64,000 nt of DNA, taken from positions 10,475,106 through 10,539,105 of the forward strand of contig OZ023196.1 in assembly GCA_963995505.1 (NCBI GenBank), written 5' to 3'. Each line of letters begins with the position of its first letter. The stretch's first letter is position 1. The DNA is from Hypericum androsaemum (lineage: Eukaryota; Streptophyta; Magnoliopsida; Malpighiales; Hypericaceae). Positions 1 through 11,321 of this stretch are shown in pieces. A model generated the notes under the pieces. The model did no database searches and had not been told where the DNA came from. It saw only the letters and a list, made by a program, of their open reading frames with translations. The translations under genes and the position numbers were made by a program.

Positions 1-810
1 ATTTCGTGAGTTTTCTATGGTGACGGAATGGGGCAGCCTAGAGGTCTATTTATCATGACTTTCAAGACAAAACCCTAATTCTGCCCAAGGTAGGTTTCGT
101 GGAAAATTACTATTTGCTCTCCAAACTTATTAAGATATGCTAATTGCTCCTTTTAACTTAAAAAAATTATCAATTTAGTTTCTCAATTCTTACGGGTATA
201 CATGTCGATCAAACCATATTTCTGGATATGGTTCCATCTTCGTATTGATGACACCATATCACAATTATGGAATTACGTCAAGGAAATGATTATACCAACA
301 TATCATAATAATAGAAGTATAGAACCACCAAATAAGTGACATTACCAATTTGTCCCTAATACGTGTCATTATGGACTATCGGACTGATTAAACAGCTCAA
401 AAGACAATAAAAGCAATCTTCCCGAAATTCCTATAAAGACGGATTTTTGATTGATATAGATATTTTTTTTTGGTAGAAGTGATTGATATATTGATGTACC
501 ATCGACAGATGCAAATTTTTATGGTCCTTTTTTAACAAGTTATTATATTTGTACAATTGATTTTTCAATAAAAATGTTAGAGAAAAAGTGAATTATATAT
601 AACCTACCTTAAAACTGTCACTCAAATATAAAAAATCATAGAAAGGATCGTAAAAATTTCTTCTGCAGATAAATGTCAAGCACTAAATTTCATGAGAATG
701 ATTAGTATGTGATGTATTTAAAGAACGAATAATTAATACCAACAAAGTAGAAAACTGAGGCAAGCAAAAAAAATTAATGCTTAAATATTTGGCAGAACAT
801 ATTTTGGACA
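1..810. other. AT-rich intergenic DNA
   Basis: I see no convincing reading frame, RNA gene or bounded repeat here. The stretch is AT-rich with many stops in all frames. Confidence 0.5.
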
Positions 811-990
811 CATTAGCTCATTTCAAGACGGAAATTAGAATGGATTGGCATGTAAACAAAAGGTATAGCTACGTTCTATATCTAAATCCAAAGGAATAAG
901 AGGATGAAAGAGTTGTTCTAACTTACAAATTTTGAGTTCAAATTTTTAGAAATATAATAATGTTAAATAATTATTAATAAAATGTTACCA
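811..990 (+). repeat. Direct repeat, copy 1 (about 180 bp)
   Basis: This block starts with TTAGCTCATTTCAAG and returns in the same orientation at about 2745-2940 with few differences, including the same ending rich in AATAATGTTAAATAATTATT. The two copies flank about 1.75 kb. They could be terminal repeats of a small non-autonomous element or dispersed copies of one repeat. No coding capacity is visible. Confidence 0.6.
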
Positions 991-2130
991 CATCTTCAGC
1001 AAGTTTTAATATTACTGCTTTCTCATGACTGAAATTTTGCATAATGGCAAAAGGTGTATGAGGAATTCACAAAGGTCTAATATTTAATCATCGATGATTA
1101 TCTATGTAAAATTTAACCTTTTAAAAAAATATTTGCTTGTTTGTTGGAGATAAGTTAAATTTGCTGTATAAAGAAGCTTATCTTGAACTTGACCTTATTA
1201 TTAGGGTTAACACTCTACTACCGTCCTCTTATCTGATTGACACTTTATACTTCGTATTTTAAAAACACACAAAGAACTACCTGTGTTTTTGCAGTGCCAT
1301 CATTTATAAAATAAGTTAGTAAAATAAATTATTTTTTAATTTGAAATTCTGGAATCCGGAAATGACTTGGCACAAACGTGGCAATGAAATTAACTTGGAA
1401 AACAGATGCAAAAAAGCTGATGTGGCAGATAATAAAAAATTAGTTTTTTTTTCAATCTCCCGCCGTTATCAACATGGTGAAAGTCAAGATAAAAAGTCTA
1501 TTGAGGTTGAGCCGAGAAGGACGAATGCTATTTTTTTATTATAATCCACGTCAGCTTTGTTTGTCTCGTGTGTCTATGTCACTGCTAATATTTTGCCATG
1601 TCATCTCCGGCAATAACCATTTTACAAATGGTGGCCGAAGTAAAATACAGGGTAATTCTTTGAATTTTTTAAAATGCGACGTGAAAAGTCTTCAGGAGCA
1701 TCCAATTGGGTGTTGGTTTCATGATAAATGGATGCTGATTATGATTAAAGCTAAATGACGATTGAAATAAACTTATTGCTGCTGAATTCCAAGGTTGGTA
1801 CCGTATCCATTGAGAGAGGTAATTCTTTATTTGTCGATCTAAGGCTGATTGGTGCCGGAAACACATGGATTATGATTCAAGAATGCACTAAACTGATACG
1901 AGAGAAATCATTGTGTCCAAAAATTCACTCGAGAATTGATAAGGATTCTCTAATCCTTTGATTTAATAAAAAATATTCACCAAGAAGAATTGAGTAGGGT
2001 GGTAACGGACTTAGATTAACTTAGATTCAAAACTTACGGATGTAAAAAATACGGGGCCAGATTGATTGATGCTGGTTTCCAACAACAAGGTCTGGACAAT
2101 GTGGTTCGGCCCGCACGCGCAATGACAAAC
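991..2130. other. AT-rich intergenic DNA between direct repeats
   Basis: Short open frames occur around 1341-1960, but some begin at non-ATG codons, none resembles a known family and they overlap one another. I call no gene. Confidence 0.45.
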
Positions 2131-2189
2131 TTGTAATATCAAACATTACATAGGGGTAGTTTTTAGAGCTTGCTGTAACATTTTTAGTC

Positions 2190-2425
2190 GAGTGTTGTAC
2201 CATTGTTAGTCGCATTGTACTATTGCCTAACATCAAATATCAGTGTTGCACCATTGTATAACACAGATGTACTATTGTTAGTCGAATCTGTACCATTGTT
2301 AGTCGCATTGTACCATTCCCTAACGTCAAATATCAGTATTGCACCATCGTATAAGACAGCTGTACTATTGTTAGTCGTATCTGTACTATTATTAGTTGTG
2401 TATTGTTGTACCATTGTTAGTTAAG
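2190..2425 (+). repeat. Minisatellite, about 93-bp unit, 2-3 copies
   Basis: A unit of about 93 bp is repeated nearly twice in tandem. Each unit holds several shorter TGTACYATTGTTAGTCG-like motifs. It reads open on both strands because the unit length is near a multiple of three, so the short frames here are by-products of the repeat and not genes. Confidence 0.8.
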
Positions 2426-2744
2426 TGTCATGTTACAAGTCAAAAATGCTCGTTTATCAAGTTCTAGTGAATCTCAATCGTCAGATTTGCCATGAGCGCA
2501 TCCCCTCTCCCATCCAATGGCCCATAATGCACCTCAGATAATGTTGCCCCTCCTATTAGTGGCTCAACCAATCCAACCCCAAAACTATCATTACAAGAGC
2601 CACGCAGTTCAAACTCGACCTCATCTGAAAAACCTGATTGTGCTGTCGCATCCTGGAGCTCTTGCTCAAGTTAAACACGTCATTAGTCATAGTTGTAGAA
2701 TTTATCTTCTTGTTACACTCTAAATGTAAATATTGTATATATTT

Positions 2745-2940
2745 AGCTCATTTCAAGCCGGAAATTAGAATGGATTGACATGTAAACAAAAGGTATAGCT
2801 GCGGTCTATATCTTTATCCAAAGGAATAACAAGCGGGTGAAAGAGTTATTGAAACTCAACTTAAAAATTAAAAATTTCGAGTTCGAATTTTTAGAAATAT
2901 AATAATGTTAAATAATTATTAGTAAAATTTTACCACGTAC
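2745..2940 (+). repeat. Direct repeat, copy 2
   Basis: This is the second copy of the block at 811-990, in the same orientation, with a small insertion in its middle. Confidence 0.6.
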
Positions 2941-4956
2941 TCAACTTAAAAATAATTTGGTCGATCCAGTAAGTCTCTAAATAATATTATAAAAAAAATC
3001 TTCATCGTCAATGGTGCAATCGACACTAAAGGCGATACTTCCCAGTAGGTGGGGATTTCACTTGCTGATTGATACGATTATTTTCAACTCCTATGATAAT
3101 TGTTTTTTGGGAGAATTTACGGGTGACTTACACGCCAGCAGCATTATTATGTGCACAGCTGGCATGATTTTGACATGCCTTAGCCACTAATTATTATTTT
3201 CTTCCATTGAGGTAAACCACCCGAGTCATTCTTGCACCAAAAAAAATTCATATGAATATGAAAATCTCAAGTTCTCGAATCACCATGAAAAATCATTCAA
3301 TTCCTAAAAATGAAAAGACCCCCACACAGTTATCCCCTAAATGAAGAGACTACATCAAAGCAGCCACACACCAGTAATTAATTATTATAGTGGCGAAGGA
3401 AATCGTATGAGAACACTCATATTATAAAACGTGGCGACAGTATTTTTTGTGTGTGTGGGAAGTCTACTTTAGTGTTTGATGAGTACTATAAAATTTGTTT
3501 ACCATGATTTTTCGGGCTGGCATCAGGTATTTGACCAATTATTTTGAACAAATATACTCATAACAATTATTAAATCAATTATTATAGAGATATTGTTGTT
3601 TTACATCGGGTTGACATCAGATTTTACATCTTTATCGGACTATGGAAACTTCTCTCAAGGAAATTTTATCTTTTCTAGTAGAAATTATCTAGATATAGAG
3701 ATATTGTTATTTTATTGAAAATTATTAAAAATATAATCAATCTCGTTTAATGGTCTCAATTTGTTATAACTCCTTCTATGATACTCCAACCAATCCACGA
3801 GTTGGTTATTCTTAAGCGAGACATGAAGAGTAGAACGGATCCGATTAGAATACAAATCGTTAACAAAATCGGGAGAATAAATTATATATGTTATAGATTT
3901 ATCATCAATAAGTTTAGAATGTTAACTGCAACAGATTTTTTCATAAAAATTTCCTCTCCTTCCATCTACGTTGCTTCCCAATTCCTATATATAAATCAGT
4001 GTGATTGGAGGATTATCCCGATAAGGAAAAGTACTCTCAACCACTTAAAATTCGGAACAAGTTATTCTAATCTCACTGTACAAGTGATAACTTTTTATTT
4101 GCTTAGATATAGAAGAAAGTCAGCCATTAGTGAAAAGCATAACTACATCCACAATAAATTATGTAGAGAAGTTATATTCTCTCTCATGTTGTGTCGTGCG
4201 TTGTATGGTCCGGAACATAAACAAGAGAACAATTTTTAGTATTGATCACACATGGGAAAAAAAAAAGGCAATCGTGTAATCGATAGTTTTTTTTACTACT
4301 TTTCACTTGCCTATATTTGATGATCTACACCTCTTGCGTCGATTCTTGTGTGGATAACTTGAATCGGATAACATTCTCGCATTGTACTGATCTATAAATA
4401 AAGAGACTTATAATCGCCGTATTCAAAAAACAATTTTCAATGCAAAATTATCAAATCCTTCTAGGCAAGTGATCCTTGACTTGCTTAATCATAAGCTAGT
4501 TTTCAAAGAATAAATGCAATCGAGAATTTTTCATTAATATTATCTTATATTGGATGCACGACTAATTTCGATAGTCAAACTCAATCTTAAATTTATGAAA
4601 TATCATAAGCTAATTTTGTACATAAAATCTCTTAAGTAGATTAATTGGGACCTTACCTATGTAATTAGTATAGTCTTTCTTTGTTTTGTTTGGTGTAATT
4701 GGGAATATATATATATATATAATCAATCCACTTATAAATTTTTTTAAAAAAAGTGGACAACTTGTGGGATAGTGCGGTGACGCTATGTAACCCTCTCCTA
4801 GGAAAGAACCAAGTAATTTAATATTCTCGTGGAAAAGACATACTACTGTTCAAGTCCCTCCATGAAAACCCTTAAAAAAAGTCTATCCACAAAATAGCCA
4901 CACGCAAAATTGTTAACCGTAGTTTTCATCACATACTTGCACGTATAAAATTCTCA
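2941..4956. other. AT-rich intergenic DNA
   Basis: A 153-codon open frame at 3778-4239 (+) starts with ATG, but its product is low-complexity and resembles no family I know. A short TA repeat sits near 4707-4721. I see nothing else. Confidence 0.4.
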
Positions 4957-4965
4957 TTTTATGTA
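4957..4965 (+). repeat. 9-bp target-site duplication, left
   Basis: TTTTATGTA lies directly outside the left terminal inverted repeat and is repeated exactly at 6348-6356 outside the right one. A 9-bp duplication is typical of Mutator-like transposition. Confidence 0.85.
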
Positions 4966-6347
4966 GGACAAATTACTCTCACGTTCCTATACTTTGGTTA
5001 TCCTTCCTCTAGGGTCCCTGGATTTTGGAAAATGATTTTTCCGTCTCTAAATTTTGATGATAATAGACTATCGGGTCGTTGGAGCCGGAATATTCCATAT
5101 TCTCCGGCGAACCCCCCACTTGAAATAACCAAAATGCCCCTTCCACTTAAAAAAATTAATTTTCCACCCTTCTCTCTCCCCCTCCTCTTCTCTCTCCCCC
5201 TCCTTCATCTTCAACCAAAAAAATCCTCTCTCCTTCTACCAAATTAGAAACATCAAAGAACACTATGAACATCCTCAAGAACACCCCAACTAAAAATCAA
5301 GAACACCCAATTAACTAAACACCAACAACACCCAATTAATTAAACACCATACTTCGACTTTAACCAAAAAAACTCGCAACATATAGTAAACCCAACTCAT
5401 ATATCCAGAAAACATAGATCTCCTCTGTTCCTCGTAGGTTTCAATCCATTGGTTGCAAATTCCCAAACCCCAATTCAATTGCCCAAGCCCTAATTTCTCA
5501 AAACATTAAAAGGAGAGGAGAAATTAATCAGAAGATGGTGCCGAAATTTGAATCCCGAAATCCCCAACTTGAGAAAGGGGATGAACCCTAATTCTAAAAA
5601 AATTGGGGTAGCGATGCCGGTGTCGATGCCGGTGTTTTGGTCGAGCTTGCCGTAGCGAGATGCCACCTCGAGCACGTCCTCGACGGCCCCCGCCAGCTTG
5701 GACTTGTCTATGCTCCCGCTCTCTCCCCGGAGCGCCTGTTGTGCTGCCTGCGCCAGGTACTTTGCCTCTAACATCAGCTTCGACAACGCCGGCTGGTGGT
5801 GGTGGCCTCCTCTTCCCGTGGTGTGCTTCTTCTCTTGGTAGTCCTCATCGTAGGAATCCGTCCTTGAAGTCGCGTGCTTTGTGGGTTTTCGTTGGTACTC
5901 CTCCATTTCTGTGATTCGATCGGTACAAGGAGGAGGTCGGGAGGAAGAGCAAGGGGGTTCGACTTTTAATTATAATATGTTTAGATTTGTTTAGAAAGGG
6001 AGGAGGTCAGGAAGAACTACAACTGGTCGATAATTTTAGGGATACGATTAGGTATTGATCTCGTGTTAAGATTCAGGTATTTTTTAGTTTTGACATTGAA
6101 GGTGGGAGGAGGAAGATGAAGTGGGAGGAAGAAGAAGGAGAAAGGAAGATAGTTTTTTTTTTTTTTTTAGTGGGAGAGTATTTTGGTCATTTCAAGTGGG
6201 GTTCACCGGAGAAAAATGAATATTCTGGCTCTAGGGACCCAATAGTCTATTATCATCAAAACTTAGAGACGGAAAAATCATTTTTCAAAATCCAGGGACC
6301 ATAGGAGGAAGGTGACCAAAGTACAAGGACGTGAGAGTAATTTGCCC
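4966..6347. mobile_element. Pack-MULE-like element carrying a host gene copy
   Basis: A 1382-bp element is bounded by terminal inverted repeats of about 180 bp (4966-5150 and about 6165-6347) that match at roughly nine positions in ten. The ends read GGACAAATTACTCTCACG and, on the other strand, GGGCAAATTACTCTCACG. It is flanked by a perfect 9-bp duplication. No transposase is present. The interior contains a GC-rich reading frame on the minus strand resembling nodulin-related proteins, so the element fits the Pack-MULE definition (Mutator-like ends around captured host sequence). The captured segment is visibly more GC-rich than its surroundings. Confidence 0.8.
5490..5906 (-). pseudogene. 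Captured nodulin-related-protein-like gene copy (138 codons)
   Basis: The frame opens with a true ATG at 5906. Residues about 40-95 resemble plant nodulin-related proteins: a stretch beginning KLMLEAKYLAQAAQQAL, then an acidic/basic linker, then LAGAVEDVLEVASRYGKLD. Family members are small, hydrophilic, stress-linked proteins of unclear biochemistry. After about residue 100 the product turns into unrelated sequence, so the true C-terminus is missing and the copy is probably truncated. It lies wholly inside the inverted-repeat element at 4966-6347, which implies capture of a host gene. Whether it is transcribed cannot be seen. The family call rests on motif memory and is moderate. Confidence 0.55.
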
Positions 6348-6356
6348 TTTTATGTA
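6348..6356 (+). repeat. 9-bp target-site duplication, right
   Basis: Exact copy of 4957-4965, directly outside the right inverted repeat. Confidence 0.85.
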
Positions 6357-7204
6357 TCACCAAAATTTTGTTCATATATACTCAAATATAGGTTAGAGGA
6401 GACTTTATGTAACACAGATGTCCTTGATCTGACCGACTATTTTTATGGATCAGCATAAGTCTTATCCAACATATTTTGTCCTCACTCATATGCATCCCGA
6501 GAAACTATGCACCTTGAGAACTTCTCCCTCTCGTCCCAAATTAGGTCCCAATTTGATGGGTTAGTGTGAGCTTATCCATGCGGTTATGCACTCTTCGAAT
6601 ATGAATCCCTTTTTTTCCTGAAAGATCCCAGCTTTCGTGCTTTGGTCGGTCTCCGAGATCCTTTCGATGACCTATGTTGTGACAAGGGATATCTACCTGA
6701 TCCGATTTTCATAAAAAATTGCTCGAAAAATTTATTAAGATCGAATTAAGTCTCAACAGGAGAAGCGGTCTTTTATTACCAATCACAAGTTTCATATTTG
6801 TGGGTGGACTACTCATACTATAAATTATGATTAAGGAATACAATTGTCCTCTATTAGCTGGCCTCGGATATGAAACTTTGAGTATTCAGAGATGTTCTCA
6901 TTATTCTCGTTCTCGTTATTCTCAATAATCTGGCTCGGTAACAAATTACTTCTTCTAAAGCGCGTCTGTGAAACTGCTCTACACCAAGTTCGATTAATCT
7001 TAGAGTTCTCTCATGATATTTTTCAAAAAAGAAAGTGCACTTTATCGGTATAAATAGTACAATCAAATTATTTAAAATTTTCTTAACATATTCTAAACAA
7101 GGTATTACGCATTGCTTCACAAAGAAAAACGGCGCTCTATGAAGTGATACATCCAATGAAGATGGCATGTCAAAAACATAACGTGCTTTATTTCAGGAAC
7201 CCTT
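6357..7204. other. Intergenic DNA
   Basis: A 104-codon open frame at 6854-7168 (-) resembles nothing known. I see no bounded repeat. Confidence 0.4.
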
Positions 7205-7212
7205 TTCATTTA

Positions 7213-8164
7213 GAGCAAATTACGTTCAAGTCCCTAAGGTATAGTCAAATAGATGATGTGATCCTTCCTATTCGAAAATGCATCTAACCGTCCTTGTAGT
7301 TTGGTTTTATTAAAATTCTCGGGTCCCTCACTAACATCATTGATCATTTTATTATTATTTTATTTATAAATTATTTTTATATCTTACATTAATTGCCTCC
7401 TTGTCTCCGGCCGACCGAGTCCTCTTCTGATCATCTTCTCTTGCGATTGTTTCAACCTAAATCGCCCAGGAAGAAGGACCATGGTTGTTACCATTTATGT
7501 CCCCGCAGTCGCTCGAGAAGAAGGACCCGTTGTTGATATTGTGGTTGTCCCTGCAGTCTGCAGGGAATAGGCACCCACGCCTAAGGTTAGAGAGTTGTAA
7601 CGAGAGGGGGGCCTCCAATGTCAGCTTGAGTACCAGCTCCGATGGGTTCTTCCTCTTATTGTCGACTCCGAAGGGAGCTAGAGGACCGGCTCTGACATAG
7701 CTTTATCTTGTTGCCGACTTCGATGGGAGCTTGAAGACCAGCTCCAATGGAGCTTCCTCCTATATCTGACTCCGTCAGGAGCTTGAGGACTGGCTCCGAA
7801 TAGAGCTTCCTCTTGTTGCCAACTTTGATGGGAGCTTGAGGACCGGTATCAACAGGGGATTGAAGACCGGCTCCAACAAAATCTTCCTCATATTGCTGAC
7901 CTCCACAATGCCTCCCTGGGCTCGTCACCGTCCGCGTCGTCGTGAAGGAGAGAGAGGGAAAGGGAGGAGGGAGAGGCGAAGCAAAGAGAGAGTATTTTTT
8001 TTGTAAGGACACAAAAGTCATTTTGCATAAAAGTTTAACTAATAATGTTAGCGAGGGATCTGAGAGTATAATAAAACTAAACTACGAGGATGGCTACATG
8101 TATTTCTGAAAACGACGGACCACATCCTCTGTTTGATTATACCCTATAGACATTAGTGTAATTT
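7213..8164. mobile_element. Second MULE-like foldback element
   Basis: Imperfect terminal inverted repeats of about 130-160 bp pair 7215-7370 with about 8020-8164. Both ends carry the AAATTAC plus TCC(C/G)T motif type seen in the element at 4966-6347, so the two belong to one broad family. The flanks show TTTTCATTT on the left and ATTTCATTT on the right, a diverged 9-bp duplication at best. The interior is a degenerate minisatellite and no transposase is seen. Confidence 0.6.
7622..7900 (+). repeat. Degenerate minisatellite, unit about 52 bp, about 5 copies
   Basis: Successive blocks each contain a variant of GAGCTTGAGGACCGGCTCC followed by GAGCTTCCTCTTGTTGCCGAC. The array lies inside the foldback at 7213-8164 and is more GC-rich than its surroundings. 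Open frames over it follow from the unit length. Confidence 0.7.
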
Positions 8165-8398
8165 ACCATTTCATTTTTTAACTTTTTTTACATCTATTTA
8201 ACAATTTGGTCATAGATACTAACATGATTTTGAATTATAGTGAAACTTATAATTCACACATAAAGTCAAAAGATTCTATGGTATTTATAAAGATTTAAGA
8301 ATTGATTTTTTTTAAAAGTCTAGGCATAGGAAATAATTGTTGGAACATGAGAGACAAAAATATTTATTTCACCAAACACGGAAGACTAGAAAGTAGTT
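8165..8398. other. AT-rich intergenic DNA
   Basis: Nothing recognised. Confidence 0.4.
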
Positions 8399-8399
8399 T

Positions 8400-8560
8400 A
8401 CCTAAATTTTAGTGTACACCCTCAAGGAATAACAAAAAAGTGGGTCTCGTTTCGTGCTTTCCATATCTGCCAGCACATGAAGATCATATAGGCAATCAGG
8501 TGCTCCACATTTGGCCTTTTAAATCAGTAATCATCTTGGTCAGCTACAGCTGGAAGTAGA
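8400..8560 (-). mobile_element. LINE ORF2 C-terminal fragment
   Basis: The minus strand reads a stretch ending in MCWQIWKARNETHFF, the typical tail of plant non-LTR retrotransposon ORF2 proteins. A stop separates it from upstream codons. It is the downstream continuation of the LINE fragment at 9119-10150, separated from it by the hAT-type MITE between. Confidence 0.6.
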
Positions 8561-8562
8561 CC

Positions 8563-9118
8563 TGACCATTGTTAGAATCCGATTCGTGATTCGATTTGTA
8601 AAAAATTTGATTCGATTCGTTCACAATTCGATTCGTCCATAATTTGGTTCGAATTCTTCATGAGACGAATTGAATACGGTTTAAGATTTCTACAATTCAT
8701 CGAATCGGAGAATTGAATTCGAATTTGAATTCAAATTCGAGTCTAATTCGTGTCAATTCGATTCGAATTTGACCATATTATTAAAAAAATTTAAATAAGT
8801 ACCGAGAAGTATTCATATTACTATCTAATTATGTCATCAGGTATACAAAATGATGCGTAGGTAACTTAATTTGGAATATTATCAATCTTTAATTTATTTC
8901 TTTTTTTCCAAAAATAGTAAACGTCAAACCATAAGTTTGAAATATATTTAAAAAATTTGAATTTTTTTGAATTTTTTTCAAAAATATTACGAAAATTTTG
9001 GTAGTTTTTGAATGTTTTATTCAATATTAAAATTAATAAAATAATTTAAATTCAATTCAAATCTGATTCGAATTCAAAAAATCATAATTCGTATTCGATT
9101 CGTCTTTGGACAGGGGGA
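8563..9118 (+). mobile_element. hAT-derived MITE, copy 1
   Basis: The left end reads TAGACCTGACCATTGTTAGA and is followed by a block dense in ATTCGAATTCG-type motifs. An AT-rich middle and a second ATTCGAATTCG block follow. It is homologous in order and orientation to 48768-49372 and, in its right half, to 50705-51035. The right tip is lost: copy 2 continues past the TTTGGAC at which this one stops. It is inserted in a LINE. Confidence 0.65.
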
Positions 9119-10150
9119 TCAGACAGGAGTTTCTTAAAATGAAGATACCCCACCTTGACAGAATAATATCAATTTAGAGCAGGTCTCCACAAAATCTTAT
9201 CCTCAATAAGATTTCGAGGAGGCTTCAAATTTCTAATTGCCTCTGTCTCCTACAACGTAAACACTTCCATTAGAGTAGTGTTGTTCCAGTTGCATGTAAA
9301 GTCAACCAAATCCTTGACAACATTCAAGTTAGAATTGCTTGGTTGTTCAGAAGAAATTCTTCCCTGAGGTAAGCAGGGGATCCACTGATACTTCCATATG
9401 TCGATCTTGGATCCATCACCAATTCTCAAGTGCACCTCATTTTTAATCAATTCTTTTCCCACAAAGATGCTCTGCCACATCCATAAACTCCCACGTCCTT
9501 TACTTGTATGCAAAAAGTCAGTTCTAGGAAAGTAGAGGCCTTTTAACAACTTGGCATAAAGCATGTCAGAGTTTTTAAGGATTTTTAAGGCTTGTTTTGC
9601 CAATAAAGCATCATTGAAGACCTCCATGTCTTTAAACCCTAAACCAACCAAATTCTTTGCCTTTGTAATTTTCTCCCAACTTATCAAATGGATGGATTTC
9701 TGATCCACATTCCCCTTCCACCAAAATCTAGCAAGAATGCTATTAATTTATCGAAAAAAATTCTTAAGAAATTTGATGCTCTGCATAATATACGTGGGAA
9801 TGAAAGAAAGGACAACCTTTACCATAATTTCACGTCCTGCTGAGGAGAGAAGACGATTTTTTCATAACTGGGACTTCACAGTCACCTTTTCCAACACAAA
9901 GTTAAGTGCTTTAACCTTAGATCTTTTCCATAAAGACGGCAATCCCAGGTATTTATCTCCATCCTTCAGCTCCTCCATGCTCGAAATTCTAAAATATTCT
10001 ATTTGACATCATCAGGAGTCCCACGGCCAAAAAGGATGTAGGACTTCGTGAAGTTTAGGTGCTGAACACATCTGCGAACATGGAGATGATTCTTCTCAAA
10101 TCTCTAGCTTCTCCCACTGAGGCACGTCCAGACAACAGTGTGTCATCTAC
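9119..10150 (-). mobile_element. LINE (non-LTR retrotransposon) ORF2 fragment
   Basis: The longest open piece (9250-9708) contains WEKITKAKNLVGLGFKDMEV, GSLWMWQSIFVGKELI and LRIGDGSKIDIWKYQWIP, the region after the polymerase domain of plant LINE ORF2. Upstream (to about 10150) other frames still show a degraded ASVGEARDL and FGRGTPDDVK region of the polymerase. Downstream (to 9119) reads DKILWRP and VKVGYLHFKKL. Several stops and frameshifts make it inactive. Similar but distinct LINE remains lie at 25035-25545 on the other strand. Confidence 0.8.
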
Positions 10151-11261
10151 AAAAAGTATGTGTGTGAAGGTTGGAAAAAAAATTAAAATTTTATAGACAA
10201 AGATAATACCCAACTGCTAGTTCCTTTGAATATATCTCGAATTTTTTTTTAAACCAACAAGAAAAGGTAGGGAGATAGATGGTCTTCTTGTTTTATGCCT
10301 CAAGATGGAGTAAACCACCGTAGAGGACGACCATTAAGCATAGTCCATGGTATGGACGACACATCTAATTCATTTTCGGGGGGAGGGGGGGGCAAGCTGG
10401 AGTCCGGTAGGGGCAGAGGGAATTTCCGGGGGGGGGGGGGGGGGGGGGCGGGGGAAGGAGGGGGGAGGAGGGAATAAAAGATAGATGATGTTTTTTTTGT
10501 GGGATTATATAGAAAAATGGTGGAACCCTAATGAGTATGTTTGGATAAAAACTCGAAAATACCCTCAACAGATTCTGACCATCAGATCTGTAAAAAAAAA
10601 ATTTGATCAAATCTAAAGACCCATATTTAGTCCATACCATGGAGATGATTTTTATGTAGTCCCCTGAATCCAAATCCTGAGAACAATGCACAATTCTAGC
10701 ACGAGCCTAGATTAGATATTCCCGAGTTATTACAGACATCATCTAATTAAGAAACGGATCACCACCACACCAACACGACCTAGACTTTCGTTCGTTTTTT
10801 TTTGGATCGGTTGAATTGTTGCTTGGTTAAAGGGTTTTAAAATTGTTATATTATTAATTATATTCGGTAATTAAAATTTAAATATTTATAAATAATTTCA
10901 AAACATATTATTTGTAATTAACAAATTTTAATTTAATCATTTCTAATCTAATAAAATTTTAAAATTATTTGTTAACAAGAGTAATAAATTTTGAATTATT
11001 TGATCTGGATAACTAGTTCAACTGGATGAACTAGCTAGTCCAACTAATTGGAGCATCGATCAATCTAATTGTTCTCTAGTCAAATCAAACTCGATTTTTT
11101 TTAGACAAAAAATATATTGGGTTGTAGTATAACCAACAAGATCGCATTTTTAAAATAATGACCCACCCCTGTCGCCACGTTGTATGTTTTTGTTTAGTAA
11201 TTTTGTGGGAGCGAACAGCCTGTGTTGCAAAATTCTAAAAATAACAGCTGTGTTGCATTGC

Positions 11262-11264
<3 letters not shown>
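10151..11264. other. Intergenic DNA with poly-G tract
   Basis: Apart from the guanine tract at 10428-10448 I see only AT-rich sequence. AGTCCATGGTATGGAC-like sequence occurs at 10343-10358 and again, inverted, near 10629, hinting at an old inverted-repeat element around the tract. Confidence 0.4.
10378..10472 (+). repeat. Guanine-rich tract with 21 consecutive G
   Basis: G runs of 6, 7, 21, 5, 6 and shorter lengths follow one another, with a continuous run of 21 G at 10428-10448. On the minus strand it would read as polyproline, which I treat as artefact. The run pattern meets the general requirement for G-quadruplex formation. Confidence 0.8.

Positions 11265-11319
<55 letters not shown>
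11265..11319. repeat. (TA)n microsatellite, about 27 units
   Basis: Uninterrupted TA dinucleotide repeat. It generates a spurious Ile/Tyr-rich open frame on the minus strand. Confidence 0.95.

Positions 11320-11321
<2 letters not shown>

Noticed and set aside
2203..2424. Open frames over the 93-bp repeat on both strands
   Set aside because: They arise because the repeat unit length is near a multiple of three; the products are repetitive on either strand.
3778..4239. 153-codon ATG-initiated frame
   Set aside because: No recognisable motif, AT-driven composition, no neighbouring exons or splice context, and lies in repeat-rich intergenic DNA.
10365..10691. Polyproline-rich frame on the minus strand
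   Set aside because: It is the complement of the poly-G tract and has no family resemblance.
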